Source: DATKGW01 sp035510605
Lineage (GTDB): Bacteria > Patescibacteriota > Saccharimonadia > Saccharimonadales > CAIOMD01
Length of the DNA: 64,000 bases
Direction: 5' to 3'
NCBI GenBank assembly: GCA_035510605.1
Contig: DATKGW010000012.1
Span: forward strand, 1 to 64,000
In this document: positions 32,001-40,710 of the stretch, piece by piece
Layout: the number at the start of each line of letters is the position of its first letter
Numbering within the stretch: position 1 is the stretch's first letter
The notes under the pieces: model-generated
What the model saw: the letters and a program-made list of their open reading frames with translations, nothing else
What the model was told of the DNA's origin: nothing
The model's database searches: none
Position numbers and translations under genes: made by a program

Positions 32001-32844
32001 TTTCGAGTATTCGTAACCGTTTCATAATCTTTTTCTTGCGTTGTCCCTTGGCTTCTTCGACTTCTTTATTAAGTTCGATTATCAGACTACTAAGATCGAC
32101 AGCCTCCAGCATTGATTTGATGGCTTCACCGCCCATGCCAACTTTAACCATATCCTGTAAATCATCCGGCAGGGTCCGGTAATCGGTTTCGTTAATTAAG
32201 GCATGAACTTGTAAACTTTCTAGTTCGGCTTTTAATTTTTCAAATTCCTTTACCGCATCATCAATTTCTTTGGAACGGTCGGCAGCCAGTATTTTAACGT
32301 TGGCTTTTTCGTCTTTGGCTAATTTTTCATAGCGGGCTTCGATGGCAACTTTGGCAGCTGCCGCTTCAGCTTCTTTATCGATTAGCATTTTGTCACGTTT
32401 TTCTTCATCCACACTTAAAATAACGTAACTGGCAAAATAGGCAATGCGCTCCAAATTTTTAATTGTCATGTTGAGAACTAGGCCGGTAGCACTTGGTGTC
32501 CCGCGTAAAAACCAAATATGAGTTACCGGACTGGCTAAGGTTATGTGACCCATACGTTCACGGCGAACAATAGATTTGGTAACTATTTCTCCGTTTTTAT
32601 CTACCGCTGCTTCACGACTGCGCAAGCCTTTATATTTGGCATCATGTGGATTAATATCTTTAACCGGGCCAAAGATTTTCTCGCAAAATAAACCATCCCT
32701 TTCCGGTTTTTGGGTACGGTAGTTAATGGTCTCCGGTTTGGTAACTTCGCCGTAACTCCAGTCTAAAATATCAGAAGGGCTGGCGATAGCTAACCTGACA
32801 GCATCAAAATCGGCAATATTAGTGCCATGGGAATATTTACGCAT
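29032..32844 (-). CDS. rpoC: RNA polymerase beta' subunit lacking both zinc motifs
   Basis: A 1270-residue beta' subunit. The catalytic NADFDGD is at about 517-523, and the bridge-helix/trigger-loop part reads GTRGTRKALIDIALKTADSGYLTRRLVD. The N-terminal zinc site, normally four Cys before RRERMGHI, is replaced by residues ~61-92 without any of these Cys. The second site (usually CxxxxGVCxKCYG) reads GTVRGISRKSYG, again without Cys. A charged coiled-coil-like insert lies at about 155-215. The start at 32844 has GGAGGG. Confidence 0.97.
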   Translation of the reverse strand: MRKYSHGTNIADFDAVRLAIASPSDILDWSYGEVTKPETINYRTQKPERDGLFCEKIFGPVKDINPHDAKYKGLRSREAAVDKNGEIVTKSIVRRERMGHITLASPVTHIWFLRGTPSATGLVLNMTIKNLERIAYFASYVILSVDEEKRDKMLIDKEAEAAAAKVAIEARYEKLAKDEKANVKILAADRSKEIDDAVKEFEKLKAELESLQVHALINETDYRTLPDDLQDMVKVGMGGEAIKSMLEAVDLSSLIIELNKEVEEAKGQRKKKIMKRLRILESMLRAGIQPTSMCLSILPVIPPDLRPMVQLTGGRFATSDLNDLYRRVINRNNRLKKLIDLNAPEVIRRNEMRMLQEAVDALIDNNTARSGRAVSSTGQRRRLKSLSDMLKGKQGRFRQNLLGKRVDYSGRSVIVAGPELKIYECGLPKMMALELFKPFVIGHLIAEEHAHNIRSATRLIELGDITVWDALDEVIKGKYVLLNRAPTLHRLGIQAFQPRLIEGKAIQLHPLTCKGFNADFDGDQMAVHLPLSDAAQAEARDIMASSKNILKPADGSPILHIEQDIVLGTYFMTFNKFANETPRAFTGIDEALMAYDEAAIKLQSPITVEFRDNKQITTLGRLLFNELFPTDFPFQNEDMTKKKIQKVMAVVYEKYGQEKTAEIADNLKDLAFEFATVSGLSMGMDDFPEVEGVDILINNGEARATEIHDQFESGFMTDDERFRLTVENWTKVDSQVQQKLAEQLATQNNSMSIAVTSGARGNIGQMKNCVGMLGVVSDTSGRAIELPIKSNYKQGLSPLEYFTGTRGTRKALIDIALKTADSGYLTRRLVDVSQDVFTVDDDETRDPGFTVYRKDAEVTGVAFSQKLEGRFAAETVKIDGKKVVGKGELITRSVAEEIDKSVLENIKIMSVLSSGTVRGISRKSYGLDPATGQLVANHYPVGVIAAQSLGEPATQLSLDSKHRAGAVLADETAQGLNRVEELFEARTPKGQAYLSDVTGTVSAWEDGDHYVIQVTSKEEQSLKLPLLGREPSVADEQDVAIGDVLAARSGGSEPLIASMAGKVTIKGSGLIIAPKSQTVVRYEIPGYKQVEAKDGDLVEAGDRITGGSINLHDLMRLKGIEATQRYIMNEVSRIFSSQGQSIADKHLEIVVRQMFSRVTIEEPGDSDFVTGDIASRAAVVEANQNLVDKGQKPALYSQLLLGITKVSTWADSFLSAASFQDTTRVLIAAATSGKVDKLYGLKENVILGRKIPVGTGYQAEDEEEAVDAED

Positions 32845-32845
32845 C

Positions 32846-35800
32846 TTATTTGCCCTCCTCTTCAATATTGTCTTTAACCGTATCATCCTCTACCGTAACC
32901 TTGGCCGTTTCATCACCCTCATTTTCTAAAAGTACAAATTCATCAGCCACTATATCTTCGGTCAAATCCAAATCACCAATAGTCTCTTGTGGTGCATCAA
33001 CCTCAGCCACATTAGTCGCTTCATCTTTAATATTGACTTCTAATAAGTCCTCAGCATCTATGGCATGTCCTTGGTTCAAGTCAACTAAATCTACTTTTAA
33101 TCCAAGCCCCTGCAGTTCTTTTACTAGTACGTTAAAGCTTTCCGGGACTTTAGGCCCGACAATTTCAGTCTGTTTGATAATTGATTCGTAAGCTTTTGCC
33201 CGTCCGTAGACATCATCGGATTTGATGGTCAGCATTTCTTGCAGAGTTACAGCCGCACCATAAGCCTCGAGTGCCCAAACTTCCATTTCACCAAAACGCT
33301 GGCCGCCATTTTGAGCTTTACCACCCAATGGTTGTTGAGTAACCATAGTGTATGGGCCGGTAGATCGGGCATGAATTTTATCAGCAATCATATGGTTTAG
33401 CTTAATCATGTACATCGTGCCGACAGTAGTACGCTCTTTAAAGGCTTCGCCGGTTCGGCCATCATACAATTGCTGCTTGCCATCTTCTTTTAGCCCGGCT
33501 TTTTTAAGCAAATCGCGAATAATTGGAATCGGCACACCGTTAAATGGCGGGCTGGCAACTTTAATACCCAGCGCCATGGCAGCCATGCCTAAGTGAGTCT
33601 CAAAAAGCTGGCCAATATTCATGCGGCTTGGCACACCTAAAGGATTCAATACTATATCTATGGGTGTACCGTCTTCGGAGTATGGCATATCCTCCAGCGG
33701 TAATACGCGGGCAATAACACCTTTGTTACCGTGGCGACCGCCGAGTTTGTCACCAACAGCGATTTTACGCATTTGAGCCACAAAAACCTGAATTTGCATA
33801 ATTACACCGGCTTTTAGCTCGTGGCCATTGGCCCGGCTAAAAATTTTGACACCAACGACCTTGCCGTGCTTACCATTGCTCATTCTTTGGGAAGTATCAC
33901 GGACTTCTTTGGCCTTTTCGCCAAAAATAGCCCGCAAAAGACGCTCTTCGCTGGATAGTTCCTGCTCGCCTTTGGGGGTAATTTTGCCTACCAGAATGTC
34001 ACCGGGGCGGACTTCGGCTCCAATGCGTACAATTCCGTCTTCATCCAGATGGCGCAAAGCTTCTTCGCTGACATTCGGGATATCACGGGTTACGATTTCC
34101 GGGCCAAGTTTGGTCTCTCGCACTTCTGTCATGTAATCAACAATATGGATACTGGTAAAGACATCGTCTTTTACCAACCGTTCGCTGATGATAATGGCAT
34201 CTTCGAAGTTATAGCCGCTCCAAGGCATAAAGGCTACCAGTAAATCTTTACCAAGCGCCAGTTCGCCGCCCTGAATGCTCATTCCCTCTATTAATACATC
34301 ACCGGTTTTTATATTGTCACCAGAGTTAACAACGACTTTTTGGTTAATGGATGATCCCTCGTTACTGCGTTGAAAATGCTGTGGGTGGTAAGACTTGACA
34401 ACCGAACCATAATCAACGATTACATCATCAGCCGTAGCTTTGACGATTTTACCATTGGCTTCAGCTAAAATTATTTGACCGGTATTACGCGCAGCAGTGG
34501 CTTCTACTCCAGTACCAACAACCGGTGCCATGGGATTTATTAAAGGTACGGCTTGGCGTTGCTGGTTGCTACCCATTAAACTCCGATAAACATAATTCTT
34601 TTCGATAAACGGGATTAGTGCCGCACTGGTACCGACAATCTGTTTTAATGCGGCGTCCATATGCGTAACTTCGTGCGAATCAACTTCACCGGCCACCAGT
34701 CGATTACGAGCCGAAACTCGGTCTAACACAAAATGGCCTTTTTCGTCTATTTCATTTTCGCTACCAGCTCCGGCAATTACTGCTCTTTCTTCTTCGCTGG
34801 CATCAAGATAAACGATTTCTTTAGTCACTCTGGCTTTAATTGGCCAAGTGGCTTTGGATTTTATTGATTCCAGCTTTTTGGCGTTTGCTGATGTAACAAC
34901 CATACCTTTTTTGACAATTACTCTGCCTTTTTCGTCTTCTAAATCAACTCCGGCAATTTCACCAGTAATTTTTTTAGCTGGCAGGACATTTATAACTTTT
35001 CGATAAGGAGTTTCGATAAATCCATAGTCGTTTATCCGGGCGTAACTGGCCATATTTAAGACCAAGCCGATATTGGCACCTTCTGGCGTTTCTACAGCGC
35101 AAATTCGCCCATAGTGCGTTGCATGGGCATCACGAACTTCAAAACCGGCTCGTTCACGACTCAATCCACCAGGCCCCATAGAGCTTAAGCGACGTTTGTG
35201 AGCTAATTCACTTAACGGGTTAATCTGATCCATAAACTGACTAAGCTGGGAGCTGGCAAAAAATTCACGGACGGCTGCTACTATCGGTCGAGCGTTAATT
35301 AACTGGCCCGGAGTAACGGATTCGATTTCACTCATACTCATGCGGTCTTTGGCGTTGCGCTCCATTCGCAGTAGCCCAATACGAAATTGTCGCTGTACAA
35401 GTTCACCAACCAATTTGACCCGACGGTTAGCCAGGCTATCAATATCATCATCCGGTTCCTGAGTATTGTTCAAACGTATCAATTCGGCGACAATCGCAAT
35501 TAAATCATCCAGTCGCATGACACGGTTTTCTACGGTGTTGGGTACGTCTAAATCAAGACGTTTATTTATTTTATAGCGGCCAACCCGGCTAAAATCAAAA
35601 CGCTTGAAGTTGTAGAACATGTTCTCTAACAAACTGCGGGCGTTTTCGACTGTTGCCAGATCACCTGGGCGCAAACGACGGTAAACTTCAATTAAGGCCT
35701 CGTTTGTACCTTTGCTTGGGTCTTTATCTAAAGTGGCGTCAACATAATTCAATTTACCGGTATCAACGTGTTTTACAGCTTCACGGATAGCGGTTTCGCT

Positions 35801-36406
35801 CATTCCCAACGCTTTGAGTAGTGTGGTAACTGCAATTTTGCGACGGCGGTCAATTTTGACATACAACGCTCCACTGGCAGCTGTTTCAAACTCCAACCAC
35901 GCACCTCGGTTGGGAATAACTTTGGCTCCATACAATTTATAACCACCATGGGTATCGGCTTTAAAAAAGACGCCCGGGCTACGTATTAGCTGGCTGACGA
36001 CTACTCGCTCAGCACCATTGATTACAAATGTACCGCGCGAAGTCATCCACGGATAATCGCCTAAATATATTTCTTGTTCTTTTACTTCACCCGTAACTTT
36101 ATTGGTCAGTTCAACCAGAGCTTTTAACGGTGCATCAAAACTGACGTTATTTTCACGAGCCTCAGCCTCTGTCATTTTAGGCTCATCAAAATGATAGCTC
36201 TTAAAACTAAGAGATAATTTTGTACCGGTATAATCATCAACCGGGCTTACTTCGGCCAGCAATTCTCCAAGGCCTTCCTCAACAAACCACTGAAAACTTT
36301 TGTTTTGGTGATCTACTAGACTCGGAAGGTCAATATCTTCGCTTTTTGTAAAATACACTCGGCCACCGATTTTGGCGGATTCTTTAGGTACGGCAGTCTT
36401 TACCAT
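32846..36406 (-). CDS. rpoB: RNA polymerase beta subunit
   Basis: A 1186-residue beta subunit. The rifampicin region (SSQLSQFMDQINPLSELAHKRRLSSMGPGGLSRERAGFEVRD) has the sensitive-type Asp, His and Ser residues. VAFMPWSGYNFEDAI, the GDKLGGRHGNKGVI active-site segment and the QPLGGKAQNGGQRFGEMEVWALEAYGAA C-terminal clamp contact are present. An acidic tail of about 70 residues ends the protein. The ATG at 36406 is assumed; a TTG 6 nt upstream lies closer to AAGGAG and may be used. rplJ-rplL do not precede it. Confidence 0.97.
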   Translation of the reverse strand: MVKTAVPKESAKIGGRVYFTKSEDIDLPSLVDHQNKSFQWFVEEGLGELLAEVSPVDDYTGTKLSLSFKSYHFDEPKMTEAEARENNVSFDAPLKALVELTNKVTGEVKEQEIYLGDYPWMTSRGTFVINGAERVVVSQLIRSPGVFFKADTHGGYKLYGAKVIPNRGAWLEFETAASGALYVKIDRRRKIAVTTLLKALGMSETAIREAVKHVDTGKLNYVDATLDKDPSKGTNEALIEVYRRLRPGDLATVENARSLLENMFYNFKRFDFSRVGRYKINKRLDLDVPNTVENRVMRLDDLIAIVAELIRLNNTQEPDDDIDSLANRRVKLVGELVQRQFRIGLLRMERNAKDRMSMSEIESVTPGQLINARPIVAAVREFFASSQLSQFMDQINPLSELAHKRRLSSMGPGGLSRERAGFEVRDAHATHYGRICAVETPEGANIGLVLNMASYARINDYGFIETPYRKVINVLPAKKITGEIAGVDLEDEKGRVIVKKGMVVTSANAKKLESIKSKATWPIKARVTKEIVYLDASEEERAVIAGAGSENEIDEKGHFVLDRVSARNRLVAGEVDSHEVTHMDAALKQIVGTSAALIPFIEKNYVYRSLMGSNQQRQAVPLINPMAPVVGTGVEATAARNTGQIILAEANGKIVKATADDVIVDYGSVVKSYHPQHFQRSNEGSSINQKVVVNSGDNIKTGDVLIEGMSIQGGELALGKDLLVAFMPWSGYNFEDAIIISERLVKDDVFTSIHIVDYMTEVRETKLGPEIVTRDIPNVSEEALRHLDEDGIVRIGAEVRPGDILVGKITPKGEQELSSEERLLRAIFGEKAKEVRDTSQRMSNGKHGKVVGVKIFSRANGHELKAGVIMQIQVFVAQMRKIAVGDKLGGRHGNKGVIARVLPLEDMPYSEDGTPIDIVLNPLGVPSRMNIGQLFETHLGMAAMALGIKVASPPFNGVPIPIIRDLLKKAGLKEDGKQQLYDGRTGEAFKERTTVGTMYMIKLNHMIADKIHARSTGPYTMVTQQPLGGKAQNGGQRFGEMEVWALEAYGAAVTLQEMLTIKSDDVYGRAKAYESIIKQTEIVGPKVPESFNVLVKELQGLGLKVDLVDLNQGHAIDAEDLLEVNIKDEATNVAEVDAPQETIGDLDLTEDIVADEFVLLENEGDETAKVTVEDDTVKDNIEEEGK

Positions 36407-36611
36407 AAACAAGCATGCTCCTTAAGTTAATTAGTTTGATTGGATAAGTTGTCTTGACTTTTACAGCCGATAGACATTAAATAAATACCCATCAAATATG
36501 TTGTAAAAGATGCTATCTGTTTTTGGCGCGAAGCTCAACTAAGCGGGTGTTTTTGGTGAGGCGATTTTTAGCTACTCGAGCACTGCCCGGCTTTCACTAC
36601 TTCTTGATTTC
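36407..36611 (-). other. Long leader of the rpoB operon with a hairpin
   Basis: About 200 nt separate the promoter from rpoB. A hairpin with about nine pairs and one mismatch can form between 36581-36571 and 36544-36533 (GCTCGAGTAGC with GCTTAGTTGAGC) around a 26-nt loop. No open frame with an RBS is seen. This may be a regulatory leader. Confidence 0.4.
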
Positions 36612-36639
36612 ATTTTACGACTTGTAGAAAATATGTCAA
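36612..36639 (-). promoter_or_regulatory. Promoter of rpoBC
   Basis: On the minus strand a consensus TTGACA (36639-36634), 16-nt spacer and TAAAAT (36617-36612), in the gap between clpP and rpoB. Transcription would start near 36605. Confidence 0.65.
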
Positions 36640-36667
36640 ATTTTTTATTGACTGTGGATAATTTCCT

Positions 36668-37267
36668 TTATTTCCGTTTTGAAATAACGCCATCAACCAA
36701 GCCATAAGTCTTGGCTTCTTCGGCTGTCATCCAAAAGTCACGCTCCACGTCTTGTTCGATCTTAGATAATTTTTGGCCAGTATTCTTTGCTAAAATTTCG
36801 TTTAGCTTCTTCTTTAAGCTCATTGTTTCTTTTAGAGTTATTTCCATATCTGTTACCGGACCACGCATACCGCTGCTGGGCTGATGAATCAATACTTTGC
36901 TATTAGGCAAAACAAATCTTTTACCCTTTGTTCCGCTGCTCAAAAGGAACGCTGCTCCGCTGGCCTGCAAGCCAACCCCTATAGTCTGGACGTCACATTT
37001 GACATATTGCATGGTGTCATACACTGCAAAACCGTCATAAACACTGCCACCGGGACTATTAATGTAAAAAATAATGTCTTTTTTTGGATCTTCGGCTTCT
37101 AAAAACAACATTTGGGCAACAATTAAATTAGCGGTGTGCTGATTGATTTCTTCGCCCAAAAACACAATCCGATCTTTGAGTAGACGGCTATAAATATCAT
37201 AAGCACGCTCGGTGCGACCATCATTTTCTATAACTGTTGGAATTAAAAGATTTGTTGGCTTATTCAT
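36668..37267 (-). CDS. clpP: ATP-dependent Clp protease proteolytic subunit
   Basis: A 199-residue serine peptidase that forms the tetradecameric barrel used with ClpC/ClpX. The nucleophile Ser is in GLQASGAAFLL (the usual form is GQAASMGAFLL), the His in LIHQP and the Asp in ERDFWMTAEEAKTYGLVD, so the triad is complete. The N-terminus IPTVIENDGRTERAYDIYSRLLKDRI is normal. A CIRCE operator overlaps its promoter, and the start codon is at the predicted transcription start. Confidence 0.96.
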   Translation of the reverse strand: MNKPTNLLIPTVIENDGRTERAYDIYSRLLKDRIVFLGEEINQHTANLIVAQMLFLEAEDPKKDIIFYINSPGGSVYDGFAVYDTMQYVKCDVQTIGVGLQASGAAFLLSSGTKGKRFVLPNSKVLIHQPSSGMRGPVTDMEITLKETMSLKKKLNEILAKNTGQKLSKIEQDVERDFWMTAEEAKTYGLVDGVISKRK

Positions 37268-37273
37268 ACTTCT

Positions 37274-37301
37274 AGTTTAGCACCAATTTAGCACTCGTCA
37301 A
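37274..37301 (-). promoter_or_regulatory. Promoter of clpP (leaderless)
   Basis: On the minus strand TTGACG (37301-37296), 16-nt spacer and an extended -10 TG-C-TAAACT (-10 hexamer 37279-37274). The predicted start of transcription coincides with the ATG at 37267, and no SD exists. Confidence 0.6.
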
Positions 37302-37314
37302 TGTCGAGTGCCAG
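37288..37314 (-). promoter_or_regulatory. CIRCE operator (HrcA site) upstream of clpP
   Basis: TTAGCACTC, exactly 9 nt, GAGTGCCAG: seven of nine bases of the right arm match the consensus GAGTGCTAA, and the left arm is perfect. It overlaps the -35, so HrcA would block initiation until heat shock. Confidence 0.8.
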
Positions 37315-37320
37315 CCACTA

Positions 37321-38610
37321 TTATAGTTTCTTATTATAGCTTACGAGTTTGGCGATGGTCTTTTCGGTAAGCAGGCGAGAGGCGATATTACGACGGGTTT
37401 CCGGTTTTTCCAAATCGGCATTAATCTCCGGATTAGAGGTATATTGGCCTTTTAGCACCTGTATACGAATTTCAATTTCTTCCGGGCTAACATTGATATT
37501 CTCCAATTCGGCAATCTCGCTTAAAACCAAGCCTGCTTTTAGCCGGGTTTCAGCAGCCGGTTTTAGTTCTTTATCGTGATATTCTTGCTCAGTCTGAACG
37601 GTATTCGTTAAGTATTCTTCAAACGTTTCACCACGATAATCCAGGTTTTGGCGGAATTCCTTATCTACAGCCTCAATTTGCTCATTCAATATGCTCTCTG
37701 GCAACGTTAGCTTAGTTTTATCAACTATTGTTTTAATAATCTTGTCTTCAAACTCAGCTTGGGCCTGACGAGATTTTTCTAATTCTAATTGTTTGGATAT
37801 ATCTTTTTTAAGCTCTTCCAAGTTTTTGAATGGGCCAACTTTGGCGGCAAAGACATCGTTCAGATCTGGCGTGATGGTTTCTTCTATCTTGTTAACTATG
37901 ACCTTAAAAGTAACTTTTTTAGATTGCAGGACTTTGATTTGGTAATCTTTCGGAAATATTAGCTTAAAGGTTTTTTCTTGTCCGGCTTTAGTGCCATTTA
38001 GATTGTCTTCGAAACCGGGAATAAAGGTCTTGCTACCTAGTATTAATTGGTAATCTTTGCCGGTGGCGCCTTTAACTGGTTGGCCTTTTTCATCTGTGCC
38101 TTCAAAATCAATTGTTATTCGATCGCTTTCTTTAGCAACCCTGGTAACATCTTTAAATTGAGAGGCTTGCTTTTGCAAACGCTCCAGTATCTCTTTAACA
38201 TCAGCTGCCGTAACTTTAACTTCACCTATTTTGATGTTGAGATTTTTATATTCTGGCAAAGTAATTTTACCGACAACTTCTACCTCGGCTGTAAATTCCA
38301 AATCGGTGTATGGTACAAATTTTTTTAACTCCACCTTGGGCGGAGCCACAACCCGCAAGCGATTTTGGTTTATGGCATCAATATACAAATGATTGATGGC
38401 CTCATCCAACACTTCGCTCTGTAAAAAATTGGCGTCTAGATGCTTCTCGGCAATCTCAACCGGTACTTTACCCTCACGAAAACCTTGGACTTTGATTTTC
38501 TGAGCAGACTTGGCAACTACGTGTCGTTTAACCCTAGCCAGGTCTTTATAATCAGCCGACACGGTTAATTTTGTAATTGTTTCTGAGACGACTTTAACAG
38601 TAACTTGCAT
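37321..38610 (-). CDS. tig: Trigger factor
   Basis: A 429-residue ribosome-associated chaperone with peptidyl-prolyl isomerase activity. The ribosome-docking signature is GFREGKVP (about residues 43-50). The FKBP-type domain lies at about 160-245 (SDRITIDFEGTDEKGQPVKG, FIPGFEDNLNG), and the helical C-terminal arms include ILNEQIEAVDKEFRQNLDYRGETFEEYL. It is followed 53 nt later by clpP, as in many bacteria. Confidence 0.95.
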   Translation of the reverse strand: MQVTVKVVSETITKLTVSADYKDLARVKRHVVAKSAQKIKVQGFREGKVPVEIAEKHLDANFLQSEVLDEAINHLYIDAINQNRLRVVAPPKVELKKFVPYTDLEFTAEVEVVGKITLPEYKNLNIKIGEVKVTAADVKEILERLQKQASQFKDVTRVAKESDRITIDFEGTDEKGQPVKGATGKDYQLILGSKTFIPGFEDNLNGTKAGQEKTFKLIFPKDYQIKVLQSKKVTFKVIVNKIEETITPDLNDVFAAKVGPFKNLEELKKDISKQLELEKSRQAQAEFEDKIIKTIVDKTKLTLPESILNEQIEAVDKEFRQNLDYRGETFEEYLTNTVQTEQEYHDKELKPAAETRLKAGLVLSEIAELENINVSPEEIEIRIQVLKGQYTSNPEINADLEKPETRRNIASRLLTEKTIAKLVSYNKKL

Positions 38611-38658
38611 GACAAGGCTCGACTTTAACAGATTTATGAAAAGATTTCCAGACTAAGC

Positions 38659-39936
38659 TTACTTAAATATAATATTTGCAATTTGGTCAAGATTGACTTT
38701 TTGTTCTTGTCCTGTAGCCATTTCCTTTATATTGAATTGCTGATTTGCCAGTTCTTCTTCGCCTATGAAAATCACGTACTTGTAGCCGGCTTTGGCGGCA
38801 CTTTTAAGCTGTTTATCCATTTTACGGTTAGTGCTGTCGACAGCCAGATTTATACCTGCTTCTCTGAGTGCTTTTATCACTTGCTGCGCTTCCGCATATA
38901 CATCGCCGATTAATATTGCTGATATCTGTATCTCTGTCGGTAGTTCGGGCATAAGGTTGTGAAATTCTAAGAAGTCTTTTAATGTAACATCGCCCATGCC
39001 AAAGCCAATTGTTGGAATAGGCTCTACTCCAAAAGCCCCAACCAGCCCATCATAACGGCCACCGCCGAATAGTGACCTTTTATTCTCCGGGTTTGTATCA
39101 AACACTTCAAATACTGTATCGGTATAATAATCAAAACCTCGCACCAAGGTAATATCAAACTTGGCATTAGTTATGCCACCGCGGGCCAACATGAGCGCCA
39201 GATGATGCACCCTCTCTGCTGCCGGATGTTTTTTAATTTCGGCCGGTAGGTTTTGAAATTCGTTTGATTGCAATATTCCCAAGAGGTTTTCGGTTTTATT
39301 GGGCATTAACTCTTTTAAGGCATTTTTAAAATCTTCCGGTTCCAGCTTGTGCATTTTATCTATTAGATGTATTACATTTTTAGCTGTTGCAATATCCAAG
39401 TCATAGAGGTCATTTAGTATATAGTCAATTAATTCACGGCTACTAAGACGTATTAGGTACATATCCCGCATGGCACCAAAGCGCTGCATGATTGAATCCA
39501 TAAGCAAAATAAGCTCGTGGTCACCTTCTATGCCGGCAACGCCAAACAAATCGACATTTAATTGCCAGTGCTCGCGTAAGCGCCCTCGTTGTGGTCTTTC
39601 ATAACGCCATAAGTTTGGAATGCTGAACCATCTTAGGGGATAAACCAGCTCCTGGCGCCTGCCGGCCACCATCCTACTCACGGTAGGTGTCATTTCCGGT
39701 CTTAAGGTTACTTTGCGACCACCACGGTCTTCGAATACATAGGTTTGTTCGTTTACAATCTCGTCGCTGGTTTTAGCAGCATAAATTTCTAGCGGCTCAA
39801 TTATCGGCGCATCATATTCTTCATAGCCAAAGCGCCTCGCCTCTTCGCGCCAGATATTAAAGATATAATCCTGCTTACGCTTATCTTCGGGGTAAAAATC
39901 ACGGGCTCCTTTGTATGGTTGTGTGTTTAAAGTCAT
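38659..39936 (-). CDS. hisS: Histidyl-tRNA synthetase
   Basis: A 425-residue class II synthetase from the ATG at 39936. Motif 1 is near YKGARDFYPEDK, motif 2 is LRPEMTPTVSRMV with FSIPNLWRYERPQRGRLREHWQLNVDLFG, the HisA box reads ARGGITNAKFDITLVRGFDYYTDTVFEVF in form, and motif 3 is PTIGFGMGDVTL. The C-terminal anticodon-binding domain follows. Two further in-frame ATG codons upstream exist, but one lies within the -10, so the downstream one is preferred. Confidence 0.95.
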   Translation of the reverse strand: MTLNTQPYKGARDFYPEDKRKQDYIFNIWREEARRFGYEEYDAPIIEPLEIYAAKTSDEIVNEQTYVFEDRGGRKVTLRPEMTPTVSRMVAGRRQELVYPLRWFSIPNLWRYERPQRGRLREHWQLNVDLFGVAGIEGDHELILLMDSIMQRFGAMRDMYLIRLSSRELIDYILNDLYDLDIATAKNVIHLIDKMHKLEPEDFKNALKELMPNKTENLLGILQSNEFQNLPAEIKKHPAAERVHHLALMLARGGITNAKFDITLVRGFDYYTDTVFEVFDTNPENKRSLFGGGRYDGLVGAFGVEPIPTIGFGMGDVTLKDFLEFHNLMPELPTEIQISAILIGDVYAEAQQVIKALREAGINLAVDSTNRKMDKQLKSAAKAGYKYVIFIGEEELANQQFNIKEMATGQEQKVNLDQIANIIFK

Positions 39937-39943
39937 TATTAGC

Positions 39944-39949
39944 ATTATA
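39944..39949 (-). promoter_or_regulatory. -10 element of hisS
   Basis: TATAAT on the minus strand ends 7 nt before the ATG at 39936, so the transcript is predicted to be leaderless. No SD is visible and no good -35 is seen. Confidence 0.5.
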
Positions 39950-40014
39950 CTCATTTTTAGGATATATTGACCATATCGTGACCAAGATACAATTATTATA
40001 AATAGAGGAAAATT

Positions 40015-40710
40015 ATGGCCTCATCGAAAAACACACCAGACGAAACAGATTTCTTTGAACTTGTTGGTTATACCTTTAGGCTAATTGGCGAAAGTTGGAA
40101 AGCGTTAAAGCTAAATATCTGGACATTTATTGCTATAGCATTATTACCAATGATAATAATTGGTGCCGCTGCTTCTTTTGCTATTCTAATGGCTTTGGGG
40201 TCTGGTACAGATTATACATCTGTTAGTGCAAGGTCAATTATTTTTATTATTTTGGTAATTTTGGTTTCCATTATTCTAGTTAGTTTATTTGTACCGGCAA
40301 TGACTGTGACTCAACTATATAGCGCAAAGGGTAAAAAGATTAGCGTAGGAGAAGCTGTTCACAAAGGATTCCCTTTATTTTTGCGATTTTTGGGGTTAAT
40401 AATTTTAGTTGTTTTGGCAGTTTGTATTGGCACTGTTTTGCTTATTATTCCCGGAATTTTGGCAGCTTTCTTTTTCAGTATGAGCACTTACATCATGTTT
40501 GATAAAAATACCGGCGTAATTGAAGCCATGAAACGAAGTTACCAATTAGTAAAAAGTAACTGGCTTTTTGTACTCGCCTTATTTATGATCAATATCGTAG
40601 TATCGTTAGTTTCTTATATTCCATTTATCGGCTGGATAACCGGTTTAATACTTTCTATCGCTTATTTTTGCCTACCGGCGATTGTTTACAACAAAATTAG
40701 CAAAAATTAG
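40015..40710 (+). CDS. Polytopic membrane protein of unknown function
   Basis: A 231-residue protein with about five to six membrane segments (roughly 33-60, 73-96, 123-150, 180-200, 203-225). Segments such as LLIIPGILAAFFFSMSTYIMFDKNTGVIEAMKRSYQLVKSNW recall the DUF975/YciC group and the membrane domain of glycerophosphodiesterases, whose helices end in a conserved Ala-x-x-x-Ser repeat before SW/NW. It has a good AGAGGA site. It is convergent with tyrS, overlapping by 4 nt at the stops. Confidence 0.75.
   Translation: MASSKNTPDETDFFELVGYTFRLIGESWKALKLNIWTFIAIALLPMIIIGAAASFAILMALGSGTDYTSVSARSIIFIILVILVSIILVSLFVPAMTVTQLYSAKGKKISVGEAVHKGFPLFLRFLGLIILVVLAVCIGTVLLIIPGILAAFFFSMSTYIMFDKNTGVIEAMKRSYQLVKSNWLFVLALFMINIVVSLVSYIPFIGWITGLILSIAYFCLPAIVYNKISKN

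Noticed and set aside
36531..36600. A tRNA or small structured RNA gene in the rpoB leader
   Set aside because: The stretch is GC-richer than its surroundings and partly self-complementary, but it has no T loop, anticodon arm or known RNA signature.
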